This document shows positions 32,523 to 35,395 of a stretch of 35,395 bases of DNA, one piece after another. The notes under the pieces were generated by a model. That model was not told where the DNA came from. It searched no databases and saw only the letters and a list, made by a program, of their open reading frames with translations. Positions within the stretch are counted from its first letter, which is position 1. Every line of letters begins with the position of its first letter. This DNA is from Pelomyxa schiedti (Eukaryota > Evosea > Pelobiontida > Pelomyxidae). Made by a program: the position numbers and the translations under genes. The stretch spans positions 1 through 35,395 of the forward strand of contig JAHLWZ010000466.1 in assembly GCA_020536535.1 (NCBI GenBank). Reading direction: 5' to 3'.

Positions 32523-33097
32523 CTGTTTAATATATTATAACGGATTCGTGAGGAACCCTATACATGGAGCTCCCAGCCGACCATACCAGCAAACATGTGG
32601 CACAGGTCACGCGGACTTCTTTCCACACGCGAATTTTTAAGGCCCAACAGCCTGGACGCAGCACTATCACACGTGACTGCGACCGATTGTAACACACACC
32701 CACCAACTCCAATCTATCTTCTATGTCAGTACTGTGTGACTTGATTCATGCTTATATATATGCGCTTTTTAAGATAAACATACGTCTTTGAACAATGGGG
32801 TTAACCAACAGTTGCCGTGTGTCACCACGGAAACGCCCCTTCCCATAATCGCAGCGGCAGTATCCGCCGCAACTACATCCTGCAACAGGCTCCTCGTGTC
32901 CCCTGTGGTCATTCCCTCGTCTCTTTGTCGTTTGGTTTGGTGAGTCTAATCTATTGAGGGGACGAAGAGCAGTTTGCTTCCTTAGGAAATGGGGCTGAAA
33001 AGCACCAATGAAGCACTGTGTTAGGTTGGATCACTAAATCTTTGCTCCTCAGTTTCGCTGCAACGAGCAGGAAAAAACAAAATAATCACGAGGTGAC
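32523..33097. other. Intergenic region upstream of RPN11
   Basis: No confident gene beyond the possible upstream exon at 32549-32712 on the minus strand. An alternating TATATATATG tract lies at about 32752-32761. Several short frames on the plus strand are not supported by composition. The part next to 33098 is expected to hold the RPN11 promoter and 5' leader. Confidence 0.4.
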
Positions 33098-34419
<1,322 letters not shown>

Positions 34420-34604
34420 GTTACAAACACACCTCCAATTTCGTCCCTTTCTATTCCATGACTTACCATAGTTGTTGGCAACAAGTTAACAGCCAACCAA
34501 CACAACCCCACCAACTTGTTCCTGCCATGCTCATGGACTTTTCGTCTAACTGCACAGCACGAAAACAAACAACAAAAAACCAAAAAGCAAAGTCGAAAGT
34601 TGAA

Positions 34605-35395
34605 ATGGCAGCACACACTGTTTCGGTTTCCCCGGCGCGCATAACATACCTCAGTACGCGTACTTTCAACCTCCTCCCCCATAATGGCATTCCCTAACGT
34701 CGTGCGTTACACACATACGCCAACAAAACAAACAGCACGCACGGATGAGCCGAGCATCGAGGTGACCAACCACGGCACGACTGCCGTGGCTGTAAAAGTT
34801 AAGACAGCGGCCCCCGGCAGGTACACGGCGTCGCCCCCTCGCGCTGTGCTATTGGCCGGTCAGACTGTGAAGTTCACAGGTACCCCCCGCCGGCGACAAC
34901 TGTTTATTATCCGAATTAATGTGTACATTAATTAAGATTAAGATTAAGATTAATCGCCCACTGTTTTTGTGTTGTTCTTCTTGTTCCTCCTATTTACTTT
35001 AGAGACTGAACATACCTTCTTTGTTTACTAAGTCGATTTTCAGTTGGCCTCAGCGCATCAGAAGAAGAGTTCAAAAAGCTGTCTGGAGACAGTATATTTT
35101 TCGTATGGACACCAATGAATGACCCAAGTGAGGATGTACAAAAGCTAGTATGTTTTAGCCAAAAGGCATTCCTTTTAACTAAGCCTCCACACAGTGGGCA
35201 GCTACAAAGAATCCTCCAATGGAAGGTGTGCAAGTACTTTTCCGTAAGGTATCTTCCCGGTTTTTAGACAAACAAACAAAAGGTTAATATTAAATTAGTC
35301 CATGCTTGTATCTGTAGTGGATAATCCCCCACCAGTGTGTTTACATTCCATTTTTTCTGTTCAACTTCACTAACAACCTTTTAGACTATGATGAC
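34605..35395 (+). CDS. MSP-domain (VAP-like) protein, partial at right edge
   Basis: Exons 34605-34653, 34736-34879, 35044-35147 and 35195-35248, with the gene continuing past the window. The frame reads VSVSPARITYLTRTDEPSIE, VTNHGTTAVAVKVKTAAPGRY, SPPRAVLLAGQTVKFT and then FFVWTPMNDPSEDVQKLWAA, the major-sperm-protein beta-sandwich of VAP proteins, which bind FFAT peptides and anchor contact sites at the endoplasmic reticulum. The last visible segments (after 35318) are not assigned. Whether a coiled coil and a membrane anchor follow cannot be seen. Confidence 0.85.
34931..34954 (+). repeat. ATTAAG short tandem repeat inside an intron
   Basis: Four copies of a six-base ATTAAG unit in the 164-nt intron 34880-35043 of the MSP gene, the longest intron of that gene. 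A simple microsatellite that probably expanded a short ancestral intron. Confidence 0.8.

Overview
The window is eukaryotic nuclear DNA from a compact, very intron-rich protist genome. The standard code fits: TAA, TAG and TGA all act as stops. Nearly every gene is cut by introns of about 40-50 nt with GT..AG ends; when they are removed, conserved domains join in phase and most models come out as whole codons. The gene set (C2-RasGAP, CH-RasGEF, TKL-type kinase, divergent actin, SET, MSP) is typical of Amoebozoa. A flavin-reductase/2[4Fe-4S]-ferredoxin fusion and a glycine C-acetyltransferase suit an anaerobe. My best guess is an archamoeba (Pelomyxa- or Mastigamoeba-like); this is inference, not proof.

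Layout: 1-2.4 kb holds two frame-broken tandem copies of an unknown protein family. 2.5-5.3 kb: glycine C-acetyltransferase (-) and a coiled-coil protein (+). 5.4-13.1 kb: three plus-strand genes, a Pro-rich C2-RasGAP, a protein kinase with a large N-lobe insertion and long helical tail, and the Fe-S assembly factor CIAO2/MIP18. 13.1-13.8 kb: ankyrin protein (-). 14.0-17.7 kb: a Dicer-type helicase with about four dsRBD-like folds but no RNase III or PAZ. 17.8-20.2 kb: metallophosphatase (-) and flavin reductase-ferredoxin fusion (+). 20.7-23.6 kb: TKL-like kinase (-) and divergent actin (-). 23.7-26.1 kb: uracil phosphoribosyltransferase (+) and SET protein (+). 26.2-31.0 kb: a 27-exon CH-RasGEF (-). 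31.2-32.5 kb: NadD-like nucleotidyltransferase (-) and a small membrane protein (-). 33.1-35.4 kb: proteasome deubiquitinase RPN11 (+) and a VAP-like MSP protein running off the right edge (+).

The genes are mostly independent; eukaryotic neighbours need not be functionally linked. Themes are Ras switching (GAP, GEF, two kinases, actin), NAD/uracil salvage and anaerobic redox metabolism, and RNA/chromatin/proteasome housekeeping. The most unusual items are the nuclease-less Dicer-type helicase, the actin with altered ATPase residues, the kinase insertion, and 7-, 11-, 13- and 18-nt coding exons. All exon boundaries come from reading splice signals and phase by eye, without transcript data.
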